A DNA stretch of 64,000 bases from Rhinopomastus cyanomelas (Eukaryota > Chordata > Aves > Bucerotiformes > Rhinopomastidae). Location: the NCBI GenBank assembly GCA_013400115.1, contig VXBP01008209.1, positions 249,377 through 313,376 of the forward strand, in the 5' to 3' direction. A program made the translations under genes and the position numbers. The notes beneath the pieces were generated by a model, which did not search any database, was not told the origin of the DNA, and saw nothing but the letters and a program-made list of their open reading frames with translations. Within the stretch, counting starts at the first letter, position 1, and every line of letters starts with the position of its first letter. Below are positions 52,649 to 64,000 of the stretch, piece after piece.

Positions 52649-53839
52649 TCCTCAGATAAAAGAATCCTTCCATTTCTGCTCGACCGGGTGCGTGAGGAGC
52701 ACGGAGAAGGGGAAGGGTGGCCATCAGACCTGCCCTGCACTGTGGTGCAGGGAAGCCAACAGAGTCAGACCCAACCCTTCTGGTTTTTGTCAAAGGGGGA
52801 GAAAATAAAAGCTCTTGGCAACTCTTGACCCCGGAGGGGATAGAGCTGTTCTCTGTCAGGCACTCGGAATCGTTCAGCATCGGGACTCGATGAGAGAGCA
52901 GGACCAGTAAAACCCCCCGTTTCTGAGGGAAAAGCTATCCAAGCAGTGGTGACTGATGGGGCTGGGGGGGTACTCAGAGAGCTGCTACTGGAATTTAGGG
53001 GCACAGCTGAGGAAGGGAGAGTCCCAGCAACACCCCCTGGGGACTAGCAGGCAGGACAAAGCACAGGAGGAAGCCCCCAGGAGGGCTCCTGACTCCTCAC
53101 CACAGCCTGTGGCTCCTCGATCACCCCCTGCTGCGGAGCGGCCGGTTAATCGCTCCCTAACGAGGCTTCCTGTCTCATCTCTCTCTCTCAGTACCCAGTG
53201 GGAGCGGGGTGTCGGGACAAACCCTCCTGCAGAGCTCAGGGGAGGCACAGGGGGCCTCAGTTGAATGTTAATTGAAGTGGGACCATCACAAACCCCCCAG
53301 GGGGCTGTCTCAGATGCAGAGACCGAAGTCTCTGACAGTGAAAGCTGCTGAGACGTGAGAGCAGAGAGCAGGGCCGGGAGAACTTCCCTTCTGGTTCAGA
53401 TCAGTGTTGAACTGAAGCGAAGGGATGAGCAGCAAAGCAGCAGCAGCAACGTTCTCTCAGCTCTGCCTTCCCCTGTGCCCCAAAGCACTGGCCCAGATGC
53501 CTTCACACCAGCCCCACCACCACCAGGGGCAGGACACTGCTGCCTGGGGGACAAGAATCAAGCTCCTTGTTGAGCTTTAAGAAACATGATTTCACCTGAA
53601 ACGCCCCACGATGGAAACCCACCTTCCCCGTCCCCACCTGCACGCAGAGCACAGCCTCATCTTCTGCCCCTCTCCAAGAGCAGGAGCTTCACGGAAGCCT
53701 TCTTGGCCGTGGAAGCTTGTTTCCCTTTTTCTCTTTCCTTTTCATTTTGGTTGGTTGGTTTTGCTGTGTCGTCGCTTTGTTTTGTTCAGTCCCAATTCTG
53801 AAGTGACTAAAAGCCAGGGCCAGGCACCAGCAGCCAGGG
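52649..53839 (-). other. DRG2: Inferred DRG2 3' untranslated region
   Basis: Transposon-free sequence between the DRG2 stop and the candidate polyadenylation signal. Short open frames only. Confidence 0.5.
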
Positions 53840-56800
53840 CTACTTCTTCACGATCTGAATGACGTCCTCGTGCTCCATCATGTGGGTTAAACCCACTCGC
53901 TGAGGGCTGTATTTTGTGCTTGTCCCCTTGGAAAGCAAAAGGACCACGAGGAGGTGGGGAGAAGGGTTAGGAAGAGGCTGGCTGGAGGCAGCCAAGGGCA
54001 GGGATGTCAGGGGCTGCTCAATACTCACCCACACCAAGGCATACTTGAACTGGCTGGCTAGTGACCTGTGAATTCGGTGGCACTGCAAGACAAACAGACA
54101 AGAGGCCCTGAAGCAGCTCAGTGACACTGATGGGTTTCAAACTGGTGGTGATCTGGAGCTCAGGGACAGGGTTTAGCGGTGGGTTGGGACAGCTGGGTTC
54201 CTGCTTGGACTCGATGAGCTTGGAGGTCTTTTCCAGTCTGAAGGATTCTATGAACATGAAGGAACTAGAAGCAGCTAAGGTCTGTGCTGGTCACAACAGG
54301 GGTGACCCCATGGATGTTGGTCAATATGTGAAGGGTGGGTGTCAGGAGGATGGAGCCAGGCTCTGCTCAGGGGCACCCAGTGACGGGACAAGGAGCTGGA
54401 ACAGAGGAGGTTCCACATCAGTGTGAGAAGGACCTTCTTCCCAGTGAGGGTGAGAGAGCCCTGGAAGGGGCTGCCCAGGGGGGTTGTGGAGTCTCCTTCT
54501 GTGGAGACATTTCAAACCCACCTGGACATGATCCCGTGTGACTGGATCTTAGGGGGTCCTGCTGTGGCAGGGGAATTGGACTGGATGATCTTTGGAGGTC
54601 CCTTCCAATCCCTGATGTTCTGAGATTCTGTGACTGCAGCAGCCAGTTAACAGCTGCTGCAGAACCATCAAGGCTGGAAAAGACCTTCAAGATCACCAAC
54701 TGTCCACCCTACAACCCCCAACCACGACCCCATCTCCTCAAACACCTTGTCTGCCTGTTTGTTGAACCCCTCCAGGGATGGTGCCTCCACCTCCTCTCTG
54801 AGCAGCCTGTTCCAAGGCCTCCTCACTTGTTCTGGGAAGAAGTTTTCCCTCAGATCCAATCTGACCCTCCTCTGGCACAACCTGACCCCATTTCCTCTCT
54901 TTGAGAGGAGCCAGGACATGGAAAACCCCATTCCACTGCTTCCTCACTGGACTGCACGAAGCAGTTAGGGAGTTTCCCCCTTAGCAGAGGAACCTGAGGC
55001 AGAGAGAAGGACTAAAGGCAACAAAAGAAGCAGCCCAGCCAAACACTGATGTATCCTGAGCTTTACGAAGCCCAAATCACCGCAGGCTCCACGAGGAACC
55101 TGCCTTCTGCAGAGAAAAGGAACATAAAGGATGCAGAGAAATTACCACGTGCTCCACGGAGGCCCCTTTCCGGAGAATGATGGCATCTGTAAAGTCTGGT
55201 CTCTCTGTGGAAAAGCAGGAGGGGATAAAAGAAAGCCTCAGATTCCCATCAAGTGTGATCTAACTTGCTGACACCAGCTCCCACTGCTGCCTGATTACTC
55301 CTCCCGTTGCACTTGCCAGCTCCCAGACACACCAGGGAGCTGGGTACTTGGACAGGACTGGGGAGAGAGAGTTCTGCAGCCACTCCAGCACCCACAAGTA
55401 CAATCCTCCACACCAGCCCAGCACCACCAGCTTGCTCCTGGCTCTAACTCCACTCCCAGTGCTTGACCTGGGACAAGCCAACGCACTCAGGTCCAAAGCC
55501 ACCTGCTCCAGGAAAACCAAACCCACCCCACAGCTCTCTCTCTAATCCCCCAGGTTTCACAAGCTCATAGGAAGTTCTCTAAGCTCCTCACAGCCAGTCA
55601 CAGGCAAACAGGCCCAAGTTACTGATACCCATCACTGCGAGAAGCTGCAGGGGAATGAGAGAGCAGGAGGAGGATCAAAGGCACTTCTGAGCTTGGATAT
55701 CACCAAACATCTCTCCGAGGAACAGGAGATCTCCCCTGGGTAGTGATGAGCTGAGCAGCAACTCGCAGGCTGCAGCTCCTCACAGCATCACACAGAGTCT
55801 GCTGAAAGTCCAGCTCTTCCCGTGGATCAGGAGGAAGAGAAGGAACTTCCCAAAGCTGCTTCAGGGAGGGGGGCAACAGCAGCCTTTCCAAGGTGTGAAG
55901 AATCACCCACAGCCAGGCATCACAGCCACCCCTCTGCTGCCTCTCACGCCTCCTGCTCAGCTCAAGGTCACTTACGCCCTCGTTTCTTGGTGTAGATGCA
56001 GGTAAGTGCCAGGTACTCCCAGAGCTTCTCCAGCAAGTAGTCCAGGTTCAGCTTCATGCCACAGCTGTAAAACACCAGGAACATCTCTGTGTTTACTGCT
56101 GCTGCCAGTTGAGGATCCAGAAGAACAAGGTGAAACATCTTTAAGGGGGAGAAGTCTTTCACGAGGCCTTTCAGAAGACACCTCAGGAACGAAGCTGCAC
56201 AGCAGCTCTGCTCCTCACCCCAGCAGCTTGCAGGGAGCCCTGAGAGAACAGGGTACAAAATGGAACCACCCCACCACCTGGGACAGCAAGTGACAGGCTC
56301 CTACCTGATGACAACACTGTGGGGTCTCCGAGCGAGACGATCCACTTCCTCCATCGATATCTGGTCGATCTTGTTGTAAACCTAAGGGAAAGGAAAAGCC
56401 ACACACCTTTAGGAAGGGCCTCAGCAAGGCTGTGGGAAGTGAGATGCAGGTAGAACAAGGTAGCTCCAAGCATCTGAGATGGAAACTCAGCTCCTGTCAG
56501 CCAGAGGACAAGGCAAAGCTCTGAGTAAACCAGTCACAATTCAGAATGGAAGTTTGGACCTTCTAATGTTCTCCCTGTCATTCTCCAGTGTCAGAGAATC
56601 ACAGGATTAAGAGCCCTCTGAGCTTATCCAGTCCAGCCTAGGACCTAACATCACCCCACTGGCCACACCAGGGCACTCAGGGCCACAGCCAGGCTGCCCT
56701 TCAACACCTCCAGGGATGGCGACTCCACCACTGCCCTGGGCAGTCCAGTCCAGGCTCTGATCACCCTTTCCTTGAAGAAGGGCTTCCCAACATCCAACCT

Positions 56801-59800
56801 GACCCTGCCCTGGCAGCTTCAAGCCCTGCCCTCTCATCCTGCTGCTGGTTGCCTGGGAGAAGAGCCTGACCCCCAGCTAACTACAACCTCCCTTCAGGGA
56901 CTTGGCAGAGAGGGAGAACGTGCCCCCTGAGTCTCCTCTTCTCCAGGCTCAACACCCCCAGCTCCCTCAGCCTTTCCCCATCAGCCTTTCCCTCCAGTCC
57001 CTTCCCCAGCCTCATTGCTCCTCTGGACCTGCTCCAGCCCCTCCATCTCTTGATGTGAGTGGCCCAGCACTGCCCCAGTACTCGAGGGGAAACCTCCCCA
57101 GTGCCCAGTACAGGGGGAGAATTACATCCCTCATCCTGCTGGCCACACTACTGCTGATCCAAGCCAGGATGCCATTGGCCTTCTGGGCCACCCACGCACC
57201 CTGCTAGCAAATATATTTGATTCCACTAGAGACTTAGCTGATATCAGAGCTGTTCCATGTTCTTAACTACAGACCCAAAGCTGCTCCATGACCTCTGTCC
57301 CAAGGGACCAGCAGCAAAGACCTCAGCACGGAGCTTGCAGCACTGAACAGAAGGCTTGCAGGGAGGGATGGAAGCCCACCACAGGGGACACTCGGGTTCT
57401 GCTGCTCCATGGCAGGCAGCCACAAGAGGGCACGGAGAACTCACGCAGAGCTCTGCCGTGGCTCTACACCATCCTGCCGAGCTGTGCTTCCCACCTCTGA
57501 AACCTCAAACCAGCTGCAAGGAAGCAGGCAAGCTCTCTGGTGGAGGAAGGAGACGCGCGGTGCGGTGGAAGATACTCACGTAGAGGCACGGCATGTAGAC
57601 CCTGTTGCCCACAATCACGTCGATGAACTCATCAGGGGAACAATCCTCTCTGAACAGAACCTCGGCGTTGAAGATTTCTGAGGTGGGTGTTGTCAAGGAT
57701 GGAATCACAGGGTCTCTAACCCAATGGGCTTGAGCCTGCTTGTGAAAGGCTCTGGTGAAGCCCAGCAGGCACCACAGACACAGTGAGGCTGCTCCCCACA
57801 GCGCAGATCACAGAACATCAGGGATTGGAAGGGAACTTGAAACATCATCCAGTCCAATCCCCCTGTCACAGGAGGATCTCCTAAATCCAGTCACACAGGA
57901 TCATGTCCAGGTGGGTTTGAAATGTCTCCACAGAAGGAGACTCCACAGCCCCCCTGGGCAGCCCCTGCCAGGGCTCTGGCACCCTCCCTGGGAACAAGGT
58001 CCTTCTCACATTGATGGGGAACCTCCTCTGCTCCAGCTCACACCCACTGCCCCTTGTCCTGTCACTGGGTGCCCCTGAGCAGAGCCTGGCTCCATCCTCC
58101 TGACCCCCACCCTTTCCATACTGACCAACATTCATGGGGTCACCCCAGGTCCCCCCAGACTCAGGAGCTGTCCCCCGTTTTAGGAAAGGATACTGTACTC
58201 ATGGAGGATGAGCTGCACCAGCTTCTCGGAGCACTGCGTCAACGTGACGGTCGAGTTGAAGGAGATGCCTCCACCCTTCTTCGGCTGCAGGGAGGCAACC
58301 GAGCAACTTGAAACCAAGCTGCAAAACCCACAACCCACCCCCTGCTCAGTGCGTCCAACACGTGGGGCAGCACGGGGTGACCCTGGCCTGGAGGGAGGAG
58401 GCAGTGAGCACAGCCTGTGCCCAGCAGCAGCCCAGGAAACCTCACCTTGAAGTAGATATTTGGTTTGTTTTTGTTCAGCCGGATTCCAACAGATTCCAGT
58501 TCTTTCTCCAGCAAGGCCCTGCAGGGACACTGCACGTTAGTGCCTGTGGGACTGCACAGTCAGGTGTCACAGAACCATCCTGGCTGGAAAGCACCTCCAG
58601 GATCCAAGTCCAGCCCTCAGCCCAACAGCTCCCTAACCTCCAGAGCTCAAGTGCTCTGGCTACTCAGTTTTTAAACCCCTTCAGGGTCAGGGACTCCACC
58701 ACCTCCCTGTGCAGCCTGTTCCCGTGCCCAGCCACTCTCTCAGCAGAGAACTCCATCCTAGGAGTCAATCTAAACCTCCCCTGACACAGCTTGAGGCCAT
58801 TTCCTATCACAGGAATTTGGGTGATGAGACCAGCACCAGCCTCACTACAACCTCCTTGTAGGTAGCTGTAGAGAGCAAGAAGGTCTCCTCTCAGCCTCCC
58901 CTTCTGTAGACTAAATAATCCCAGTTCCCTCAACTGCTCCTCACAGGGCCTGTTGTCCAGCCCTCTCTCCAGCCTTGCTGCTCTCGTCACCCCCACTCCC
59001 TTCATCTTTCACCCCTGTTGATACCACCTTGGTATAAGCTTCCACTAGGGTCTAGAAACCACAGCAAAGGCAGGGCAGAGTCTGTGGTGCAAATCCAAGC
59101 TGGCAGCCCAGGCTCTGAACAACCTCCCAGCCCAGCCTCTAACAGAGTTCAGCTTCCATCTCATACTCAAAGGCATCACAGACTTGTTTGGGTGGGAAAG
59201 GACCTGCCAACTTCATCCAGTCCCAGCCTCTGCAGTGAGCAGGGCCATCCCCACCCAGAGCAGGTTGCTCAGAGCCCCGGGGTCCAACCTGAGCTGGGAT
59301 TGTTCCAGGGATGGGGTTTCTTATGCATCTCTGGGCATCTTAGGCCAAGGTCTCAGCACCAACAGTTCCTCCCTCTCATCTCAATGTCTCTTTGAGTTCA
59401 ACCATCAGCCTTTGTCCTGTCACAGCAGCCCCTACTGAGAAGTCTGTCCCCATCCTACCTACAGGCCCCTTTAAGCACCGAATGACCACAACCAGGTCTC
59501 CCCAGACAGCTGAACTACCCCAGCACACAGAGGGGACAACCCTTCAGGGAACCAGCACGTTTTGTAGGAACCCCCAAAGCTGGCCCACCACCCCCAGCCT
59601 CACCTCTGTACTTCACCCTTTGTGGCATCCAGCATCATGATAACGACGTCTGCTGTCCTGGCCACAGCTATGACCTGCCGACCTCTGCCCTTCCCTGTGA
59701 AGAGAGGAGACATCTGCACATGGGCAAGGGAGCCCAGCTATGAGCTCTGCAGCAGACAGGGCCTCCCACCCTGCCCAGCACACAAAGAGCTCCTGCAGCC

Positions 59801-62800
59801 CATCAGGACAACGACAAACTCCGGAATCAGGAGTCATGGGAGGGCTGGCAGGGACTCAGGGAATTTGTCAGAAGAGGTTATTATGGTTGGCTGCTTCTCC
59901 AGCATCTTTCTTTAGCACCAGAAAGCAGCTGAGGCAGGTAACACTCACGCAAGAAGGTGAGAAGTGGCTGCCTCACTTGGGCTCCCACCTCCAGAAAAGC
60001 ATCTTCCTGCTACATACAGATCCTTACGTGGGCTCAGGGATGAGAACTGTGTCTCGTGTTAGACCAGGGGCTCCACGATCAGGAACTACTGGCCCAGGAA
60101 AAGCCTGTGACTGTTTGAGAGACCCAGGCAAACCACTGAGGGCAAAGCCCTGCTTTGCACCAAACACAGAGATCAGCCAACCTTGTGCTGCTCCTTCGAT
60201 GATTCCAGGCAGATCCAGCAGCTGAATATTGGCTCCTTTGTACTGCAAAGGAAACAGAAGGACACAGGGTTGAAAGCCCTGTGCAGGGCACCTGAGCTGC
60301 CTCGAAAGCCCTGAGCTGCCTCCAAGACAACTTGAAAGCCCTTGAGCTGCCTCAGAAGCCCCTGAGAGACCTCAAAAGCCCCCGAATGCATGCTGGGATC
60401 TAACAGCCTGCAGAGTGGGACTGAATGAACCCCAGCACAGATGTGCACAAAGCCCAGGGCCCTGTATTGTCAGGGTGACCTCCAGAGGTTTCCTATGAAG
60501 CTCATACTGTGGTCCTGACCTCCTGAAGCCTCCCACACAGCAGCCTGACAAAGCACCAGGGAAGCAGCACAGCAGCCACGTTACCCTGAGCTGCTGAAAA
60601 GCAAAAAGCCCCTTCTTGGTCTAAACAGAAAGCACAGGAAGCAGCCAGTGCCAACACCTTGTTGTGAGATGGACTCAGAGCTGCTGGGATATGCTGCAGC
60701 TCCTGCTGCACTCAGAAACAGCAGGAGACTTCCATTCCCCATCTGCAGGGCACTGACTCTGGAGCTGTTGTTGCAGCAAAGCCCTTGGTAACAGCTTGAG
60801 CGCCCGACTGCAGCTCACGGCTGCGCTCCGGTACCTGGGTTCGTTTGAACACCAGAGAGCCTCTCATTACTTACCTCCCTTTTCAATTCTGACCCAGATC
60901 TCCTCATTACTTTTTGGTTTGATGCCCTTTCTCATTTGCTTTGCTGATGGATGCTTTGGCTACCACTAATAAAACTCCTCAAGGCCAGGAGGAGCTGTGT
61001 TTTCTTTCCAAATTGACCACGGCACAGATTGCCTCCTCTAAAGCTTCATTAAAAACAGATCTGTCAAGGTTTGCAGCCATCTGGTCAATGGCACCAGCAG
61101 CAGCTATAAAAAATTCAGCTGAGAGCTGTTGGATTTGCTGTGGTCAGTGGAACCAGCCGATGAAACCTCCTGCTCGGGCGGTCAATCCCCAAGAGTTATG
61201 GGACCCAGTGAAGTGCTAAATCAGCATCATGGGTGGCAGGAGAGCTGACACCTCAAGGCCTCCTACGGCTGAGGGAGCTGGGGGTGTTTAGCCTGAAGGA
61301 GAAGAGACTCAGGGGGGACCTTCTCCCTCTCTACAAGTCGCTGAAGAAAGGTTGGACTCAGGTGGGGGTCAGGCTCTTCTCCCGGGGAACCAGTGCCAGG
61401 ATGAGAGGGCAGGGCCTGAAGCTGCACCAGGGGAGGGATGTTGGGAAGCCCCTTCTCACAGAAAGAGTGACCAGACCCTCAAATGGGCTTCCCAGGGCAG
61501 TGGTGGAGTCCCCATCCCTGGAGGTGTTGAAGGGCAGCCTGTCTGTGGCTCTTAGTGCCCTGGTGTGGCTGATGTTGGGCCCTGAGCTGGGCTGGATGAG
61601 CTCAGAGGGCTTTGCCAGCCGATCACTCTGTGAGTCTGTAAGTTTAAAGCAGAAGTCAGCCAAGACTTTTGGTTAGCAGCGTGGGAACACGCGTGTAACT
61701 GGTGTAAACAGGCACATTTACACGTCTGGGTCTCTCACCACTGGTGCTGTGCTGAAGGGAGGAGAATCCTACTCACTTCTATGACTCCTGGGATACACGT
61801 TAGGGTTGTGAACTCGTAGGATGCAGCTTCACTGGCAGTCGAGGTCATTAAACTCAAAAACGTGGACTGAAAGGCAAGAGATCAGCATCACTAAACAGAA
61901 GCACCACCCAATGTTCAGCAGAACCAGCAACAGCAAAGTCTTTGAGGGCTTTTGGAGCTTCTGGGTGCAGAGACTGAAGCAGCAATGAAGGTGAATCTCT
62001 GCTGAATGAAGGTGAATCCCACTCTCTCACCTATTTTCTCAGCAGTCTTTTCCCTAATGCTCAGCTCTGGGTGCACAACAACCTTCCATCAGCTCCTGAC
62101 AGGAAGGTGAAAACAGTTGGGGAATGCATGGCCAACAGGAGGAAGGTCTGGGCTTTCCTGTGTTTGTGCTGGGAACGTTCTTGTTTAGCATCTTCTTCCT
62201 AAACTCCTTCTCCACAGCCCTTGTGCCTCTACTAAGCGGAGGAAAGGGTGTTCATTGCAGGCAGCCCCTCAGGCACAATTGTTTTCCACACTATCCTTTA
62301 CTGGAAGAACTTGCAGAGCTGTTCTGCTGCTGCATCCTCTGCACTTCAACAGTGGGAGGCTGAGGGGAGACCTTACTGCTCTTTACAGCTACCTGAGAGG
62401 AGGCTGGGGAGAGGTGGGGGTCAGTCTCTTCTCCCCGGTCACCAGCAACAGGACAAGAGAAAACAGCCCTGAGTTGCCCCAGGGGAGGATTAGGTTGGGC
62501 ATCAGGAGAAATCTCTTCCCTGACAGAGTGGTCAGGGATTGGAAGAGGCTGCTCGGGGAGAGAGGGGAGTTGCTGTTTCCAGAGGGGTTCAAACAAGAAG
62601 CAGATGTGGCCTTGGGGAACCGGATTTAGTGGGCAGGGTGGGGTTGGGGTGATGGTTAGATGATCTTGGAGGTCTCTTCCAACACTAACAATTGAATGAT
62701 TCCAGATCTAACTTCATGATTAATGAAAGTGGGAGAGAAAGTGCAAACCTGCTGTAAGGCCACAAAGTGCAGACAGCCAGGGCCCGAGGCTCACACAGAC

Positions 62801-64000
62801 ACTCACTGACCTTACCCACAGAAGGAAAACCAATCAGTGCCACCCGGGCATCTCCAGATTTCATCACATCGAAGCCTTCTCCTTTGGCAGCTGAGGACTT
62901 GGAAGGTTCTAGCAACTGGGCTCTGTATTTTGCAAGCTTTGCCTTCAGCAGGCCGAGGTGGTACTCGGTGGCTGCAACAACACAAACACAGTGACTGTTT
63001 TGACTGAAAGTTGTTGGCAATGAAATAAGAACCTTCCTAAAGGGAGACCCTGAGGGTCTCAGTCAACGTCTGAATCACTGTCACACACACAAGCTGCCCC
63101 TCACAGGTGGTTTAAGAACAAACCCCCTGGGCACAGGGAGTTCTCTGCCCTCCCTGTTCTTGCCAGTTGTTAAAGACACAGTTTAATGAGGAGACCTTGT
63201 GAGTAAAAGCCCTTTACTGATTTATTCTGAGCTAAATATTGGAACTTCCAACAGATACAGGAAAAATCAAGGTAGTCGTTCAATTTTATAACAGGGAAGG
63301 GCAGGAAAACCAGGAAAATGTGGCTTTTACTAGTTTTCCTTCCATTATTTCCCACAACCTAAAGCCTCTGGAAGCAGCAAGATACTCTGGCACAGTGCAA
63401 GATGAGTTCTGCTCCTCAGATACTCTTTAAGACACTTAAACACCAGCTTGGGGACCCCACAGCAAACAGCCGTGTCTCCCCCATGCCAGCAGCACTTGGG
63501 GTCCTTGGCCCAGGTCTGAGGAGAGACAGACTCTGGTGCTACTGAGGCTTCACCCACACGGGCCAAGGTTATTGTCAGGAGGGACTGCCCCACACGGACA
63601 AGGGTGGATGTCAGGAGGGCTGCCCCACACACCCCACTCTCAAGGCTCAGCCTGTTCCTTCACCTGCCCTAAGTCCCCCAACACCCTGCTCCAGCCCCAT
63701 GCATCCCCAGCCCAGCTTCACAAACCACCCCACACCCCAGCTCCTCCGTGGCCCAGCCCGGCACCTCTTTGCCCAGTCCCACATAACCCCTCAGTCACCT
63801 ATCACCCCCCTGAACCCCTCATAAGCCACTATCCCCTCATACCTGCACTTACTTCTTTCCCTACCCCTTCCACCCCCTCACACCTCACTTCACCTCTCNC
63901 GGTTCCCTCTGAACCTCAGGCGGTCCCCCCGTCACCCCCCACCTTTGTTCTTCTGGGTGCGGGCGATCTCCTTCTCGATCTCCGAGATCTTCTCCAGGAT
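53840..64000 (-). CDS. DRG2: Developmentally regulated GTP-binding protein 2 (13 exons, start codon just outside)
   Basis: Obg-family GTPase associated with translation, normally stabilised by the RWD protein RWDD1 (DFRP2). Exons: 63943-64000 (partial), 62811-62971, 61777-61866, 60182-60242, 59604-59694, 58446-58518, 58194-58284, 57580-57677, 56305-56381, 55976-56064, 55146-55204, 54029-54082 and 53840-53926 (TAG 53840-53842). The visible 1,089 nt encode 362 residues; with Met-Gly beyond the edge the total is 364, equal to human. GTPase motifs: G1 GFPSVGKST split by intron 2 between Lys and Ser, G3 DLPGII, G4 NKID. The C-terminal TGS domain (KYALVWGTSTKYSPQRVGL) is intact. Exon 4 uses an atypical donor GTTGGC; the others are ordinary GT-AG. 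The gene appears functional. Confidence 0.98.
54125..54255 (+). mobile_element. CR1 LINE 3' end
   Basis: GACTCGATGAGCTTGGAGGT, then CTTTTCCAGTCTGAAGGATT and CTATGAAC, in DRG2 intron 11 (the intron between exons 11 and 12). Confidence 0.85.
54270..54641 (+). mobile_element. CR1 LINE 3' fragment, second subfamily
   Basis: AGGAGGATGGAGCCAGGCTC, GGAGACATTTCAAACCCACC, then ATTGGACTGGATGATCTTTG and GTTCTGAGATTCTGTGA. The same subfamily, in reverse, occurs at 57808-58150. Confidence 0.9.
54662..54935 (-). mobile_element. CR1 LINE 3' fragment, inverted relative to its neighbour
   Basis: AACCATCAAGGCTGGAAAAG, then GAACCCCTCCAGGGATGGTG and CCCTCAGATCCAATCTGACC. It faces the plus-strand copies at 54125-54641. 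Confidence 0.88.
56595..57205 (-). mobile_element. CR1 LINE, about 610 bp
   Basis: AGAATCACAGGATTAAGAGC at the 3' end, then CACCTCCAGGGATGGCGACT, GGCTTCCCAACATCCAACCT and GCCATTGGCCTTCTGGGCCA. In DRG2 intron 8, same orientation as the gene. Confidence 0.93.
57808..58150 (-). mobile_element. CR1 LINE 3' fragment
   Basis: CACAGAACATCAGGGATTGG, then TGAAATGTCTCCACAGAAGG and TGTCACTGGGTGCCCCTGAG. In DRG2 intron 7, ending about 45 bp from exon 7. Confidence 0.92.
58570..59005 (-). mobile_element. CR1 LINE 3' fragment
   Basis: GAACCATCCTGGCTGGAAAG, then TTTAAACCCCTTCAGGGTCA and AGCCTCACTACAACCTCCTT. In DRG2 intron 5, starting about 50 bp upstream of exon 6. Confidence 0.92.
59165..59530 (-). mobile_element. 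Diverged CR1-like LINE fragment
   Basis: CATCACAGACTTGTTTGGGT, then GAGCAGGTTGCTCAGAGCCC and AGCCTTTGTCCTGTCACAGC resemble an older CR1 subfamily in reverse. Confidence 0.7.
61245..61640 (+). mobile_element. CR1 LINE 3' fragment
   Basis: GAGGGAGCTGGGGGTGTTTA, GGTCAGGCTCTTCTCCCGGG, TGGAGTCCCCATCCCTGGAG, ending near TCACTCTGTGAGTCTGT. In DRG2 intron 3, antisense. Confidence 0.93.
62340..62705 (+). mobile_element. CR1 LINE 3' fragment
   Basis: GGAGGCTGAGGGGAGACCTT, TAGGTTGGGCATCAGGAGAA, GATGATCTTGGAGGTCTCTT-like end and AATTGAATGATTCC. In DRG2 intron 2, about 105 bp downstream of exon 2, antisense to the gene. Confidence 0.92.

Noticed and set aside
54125..54935. Facing CR1 copies as a functional inverted repeat
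   Set aside because: The copies belong to different CR1 subfamilies and pair poorly; chance insertion is sufficient.

Overview
This window reads as avian nuclear DNA. It is littered with truncated CR1 LINE copies ending in the avian 3' tail (ATTCTRTGA-type), is rich in GC and minisatellites, and carries three vertebrate genes in the order and relative orientation I know from human 17p11.2 (DRG2, MYO15A, ALKBH5). All three are on the minus strand. Density, GC content and short introns suggest a microchromosome; the species cannot be told from the sequence. Assembly gaps lie at 20970-21039 and 36889-36907, with single ambiguous bases at 20737 and 63899.

Layout from right to left, the direction of transcription. 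DRG2 fills 53840-64000: 13 coding exons, of which only the first two codons lie beyond the window edge, giving a 364-residue GTPase. About 7 kb of intergenic DNA follows, with minisatellites and several AT-rich, repeat-poor stretches that may be regulatory. MYO15A fills 21606-46350. I could place 64 coding exons, from the 3.2-kb N-terminal exon to the last exon encoding the PDZ ligand, and exon lengths and phases are consistent throughout. Exons 3-65 (2,260 codons) are intact. The large N-terminal exon carries an in-frame TAG and an apparent one-base frameshift. ALKBH5 (5976-20495) follows within about 1.1 kb. It has four coding exons, a 380-residue product and an apparent 4-kb 3' UTR ending near 1.92 kb. 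At the far left a CpG-rich segment with CCAAT, NRF1-like and ZNF143-like motifs looks like the promoter of the next gene, by synteny probably LLGL1, whose coding sequence is not in the window.

The genes do not form a pathway. ALKBH5 demethylates m6A in RNA, MYO15A is the stereocilia-tip myosin of hair cells, and DRG2 is a translation-associated GTPase. They are simply conserved neighbours. I found no new multi-gene system. The observations most worth checking are the two lesions confined to the MYO15A long-isoform exon, a 6-nt microexon with a tandem acceptor in its motor, two (GGGAT)n arrays with a shared flanking module in MYO15A introns, and a telomere-like G-rich tract near the end of the ALKBH5 3' UTR.
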